Shown here: in pieces, positions 14,622 to 15,957 of the stretch
How the letters are laid out: each line of letters opens with the position of its first letter
Position numbering within the stretch: the stretch's first letter is position 1
Origin: Cloacimonetes bacterium UBA6081
Lineage (GTDB): Bacteria; Cloacimonadota; Cloacimonadia; Cloacimonadales; Cloacimonadaceae
Direction: 5' to 3'
NCBI GenBank assembly: GCA_002428685.1
Contig: DIXL01000053.1
Span: forward strand, 1 to 15,957
DNA: 15,957 nt
Position numbers and translations under genes: made by a program
The notes under the pieces: model-generated
Told to the model about the DNA's origin: nothing
Database searches by the model: none
Seen by the model: only the letters and a program-made list of their open reading frames with translations

Positions 14622-15779
14622 TTATTTTTCCAATTGAATGTCTTCCATGCTAAGGCAGGACCCAAATCCACCCTTTTTCAAATGCTCATTTTTGCGGGTT
14701 AGCTTTAGGTCGTTAATCATCATTTCGCTAACAATCATATCCAGATCGTAGCTGCATTGCCAGCCGAGTCTGGCTTTGGCTTTTGTGGCATCCCCCAAAA
14801 GCTGATCAACCTCTGTAGGCCTGTAGTAATAAGGGTCTATAGCTACAATGCACTGACCCGCCGACAAATGGTTTGCCTTGCCAAGAGTGGTTTGTTCAAA
14901 CAAGGCTTTGTCCACTTTTGTGATGATGCCTTTTTCGCCAATTCCCTCTCCTTCAAAATCAAGGTCGATTCCTATGTGAGAGCAGCATTTGGTAATAAAA
15001 TCGCGCACCGAATTCATTTTGCCCGTGGCAATTACATAATCATCGGGCATATCTTGTTGCAGCATCAGCCACATAGCCCTCACAAAATCTTTGGCATGCC
15101 CCCAATCGCGTTTTGCATCCAAATTTCCCAGATATAGTGTTTTCTGCAAACCCATGGCGATATTGGCTAGGGCGCGGGTGATTTTACGGGTTACAAAGGT
15201 TTCGCCTCGCACGGGGGATTCGTGGTTAAACAAGATTCCATTGCTGGCGTGCATGCCATAGGCTTCGCGGTAATTCACCGTTATCCAATATGCATAAAGC
15301 TTTGCCACTCCATAAGGAGAGCGGGGGTAAAAGGGTGTGTTTTCATTTTGGGGAATGCTTTGAACTTTTCCATACAGTTCCGAGGTGGAAGCCTGGTAGA
15401 ATCTGGTTTTTTGCTCCAAACCCAAAATCCGGATACCTTCCAGCAATCTCAAGGTTCCTATCCCATCTGCATTTGCGGTATATTCCGGGGTGTCAAAGCT
15501 TACTTTTACATGTGATTGGGCAGCCAGGTTATAAATTTCATCCGGCTCAATTTCTTTCATCAGACGGATGATATTGGTAGAATCCGTCATGTCCACATAG
15601 GCATATTCAAAGGCTTTATTGCCAAAGCGTTCAGCCGAAAACAGATGATCTATTCTGGCCGTATTGAACATTGATGCCCTGCGCTTTAATCCTACAACCT
15701 TGTAGCCTTTGGCCAGCAAAAGCTCTGCCAGGTAGGCTCCGTCTTGTCCGGTAACTCCGGTAATCATGGCTGTTTTCAT
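14622..15779 (-). CDS. gmd: GDP-mannose 4,6-dehydratase
   Basis: 385 residues, near the family norm of about 370. It converts GDP-D-mannose to GDP-4-keto-6-deoxy-D-mannose, the first committed step towards GDP-L-fucose (and GDP-rhamnose or GDP-perosamine). Seen are the extended-SDR NADP motif GVTGQDGAYLAELL (8-21), KRRASMFNTARIDH, the catalytic group ASTSELYG (Thr132, Glu134) with Tyr156-x3-Lys160, NHESPVRGETFVTRKI (substrate and cofactor binding) and LGNLDAKRDWGHAKDFV. The ATG at 15779 gives the canonical N-terminus. It is the first gene of a - strand run gmd, chimeric ORF, GT4, GT10. With fcl across the convergent junction, the GDP-fucose pathway is complete in this window. Confidence 0.97.
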   Translation of the reverse strand: MKTAMITGVTGQDGAYLAELLLAKGYKVVGLKRRASMFNTARIDHLFSAERFGNKAFEYAYVDMTDSTNIIRLMKEIEPDEIYNLAAQSHVKVSFDTPEYTANADGIGTLRLLEGIRILGLEQKTRFYQASTSELYGKVQSIPQNENTPFYPRSPYGVAKLYAYWITVNYREAYGMHASNGILFNHESPVRGETFVTRKITRALANIAMGLQKTLYLGNLDAKRDWGHAKDFVRAMWLMLQQDMPDDYVIATGKMNSVRDFITKCCSHIGIDLDFEGEGIGEKGIITKVDKALFEQTTLGKANHLSAGQCIVAIDPYYYRPTEVDQLLGDATKAKARLGWQCSYDLDMIVSEMMINDLKLTRKNEHLKKGGFGSCLSMEDIQLEK

Positions 15780-15857
15780 CTTTTAAGTTTGCCTCATTTT
15801 ATGTTGTCCACACTGCTACATCGTCTCGTTTTGTGTCCAGCCTTCCATGAAGTGTCG

Positions 15858-15875
15858 TTCCCGCGGAGGCGGGAA
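15858..15875. repeat. REP-like GC-rich hairpin upstream of gmd
   Basis: TTCCCGC and GCGGGAA form a perfect 7-bp stem around GGAG, within GTGTCGTTCCCGCGGAGGCG and following GGAATCCAG. This resembles the widely dispersed 'TCATTCCCGC...GCGGGAATCCA' intergenic repeats of many bacteria. Its first 11 bases (15852-15862) also occur at 10483-10493. Confidence 0.6.
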
Positions 15876-15941
15876 TCCAGCATAGAAAAAGCTCTGGAAG
15901 AGCGGCAGCTAAGATAGGTATTTGCCTCAACATTTTGTGTC

Positions 15942-15954
15942 ATCCCTACGGGAT
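15942..15954. repeat. Second small REP-like hairpin at the window edge
   Basis: ATCCC-TAC-GGGAT forms a 5-bp stem. It is preceded by TTTTGTGTC (15933-15941), which also occurs at 15829-15837 before the first hairpin, suggesting related repeat units. The rest of the unit lies beyond the window. Confidence 0.4.
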
Positions 15955-15957
15955 TAT

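Overview
The window looks like a chromosomal segment of a Gram-negative bacterium of the FCB group, most likely Cloacimonadota or a relative. Two large secreted proteins carry the C-terminal 'YPNPFNP'/FlgD-like module ending in a short hydrophobic-plus-lysine tail that is abundant there, next to an FGE-fold lipoprotein with chitobiase-type repeats. This placement is inference; no rRNA or marker-level proof is present. By eye, positions 1-6010 are more AT-rich than the stretch from about 6167 to 9906.

Left third (1-7546, + strand): a broken large secreted gene (Zn-dependent phospholipase C-like remnant, carboxypeptidase-regulatory-like domain cut by an in-frame TAA, beta-helix, FlgD-like tail), then a second beta-helix protein with a signal peptide, then a lipoprotein with two CHB_HEX_C-like repeats and an FGE-sulfatase fold. 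All three look like cell-surface proteins.

Middle (7549-10782): priA on the - strand, convergent with the lipoprotein gene with only 2 bases between the stops. Then comes about 880 bases without an intact gene: a decayed fragment of a secreted propeller-like protein, a 25-bp perfect hairpin built of 11-bp tandem units, a roughly 190-bp element of nested inverted repeats flanked by 8-bp direct repeats, and a 16-bp perfect palindrome just upstream of fcl.

Right third (10783-15779): a fucose/surface-glycan cassette. gmd (- strand) makes GDP-4-keto-6-deoxymannose and fcl (+ strand, convergent) turns it into GDP-L-fucose. A GT10 fucosyltransferase would use that donor, and a GT4 glycosyltransferase and a chimeric ORF lie between. 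The chimeric ORF starts as a MlghB/DdahB/RmlC-type sugar 3,5-epimerase, breaks off after about 66 residues and continues as unrelated sequence. The GT10 gene has about 48 codons of family-like N-terminus with no ATG/GTG/TTG to start them. The last ~180 bases hold REP-like hairpins.

I did not find a convincing new multi-gene system. The most unusual items are the disrupted or chimeric genes and the repeat-rich intergenic region. Several disruptions could be real decay or assembly errors, and read-level checks would separate these.
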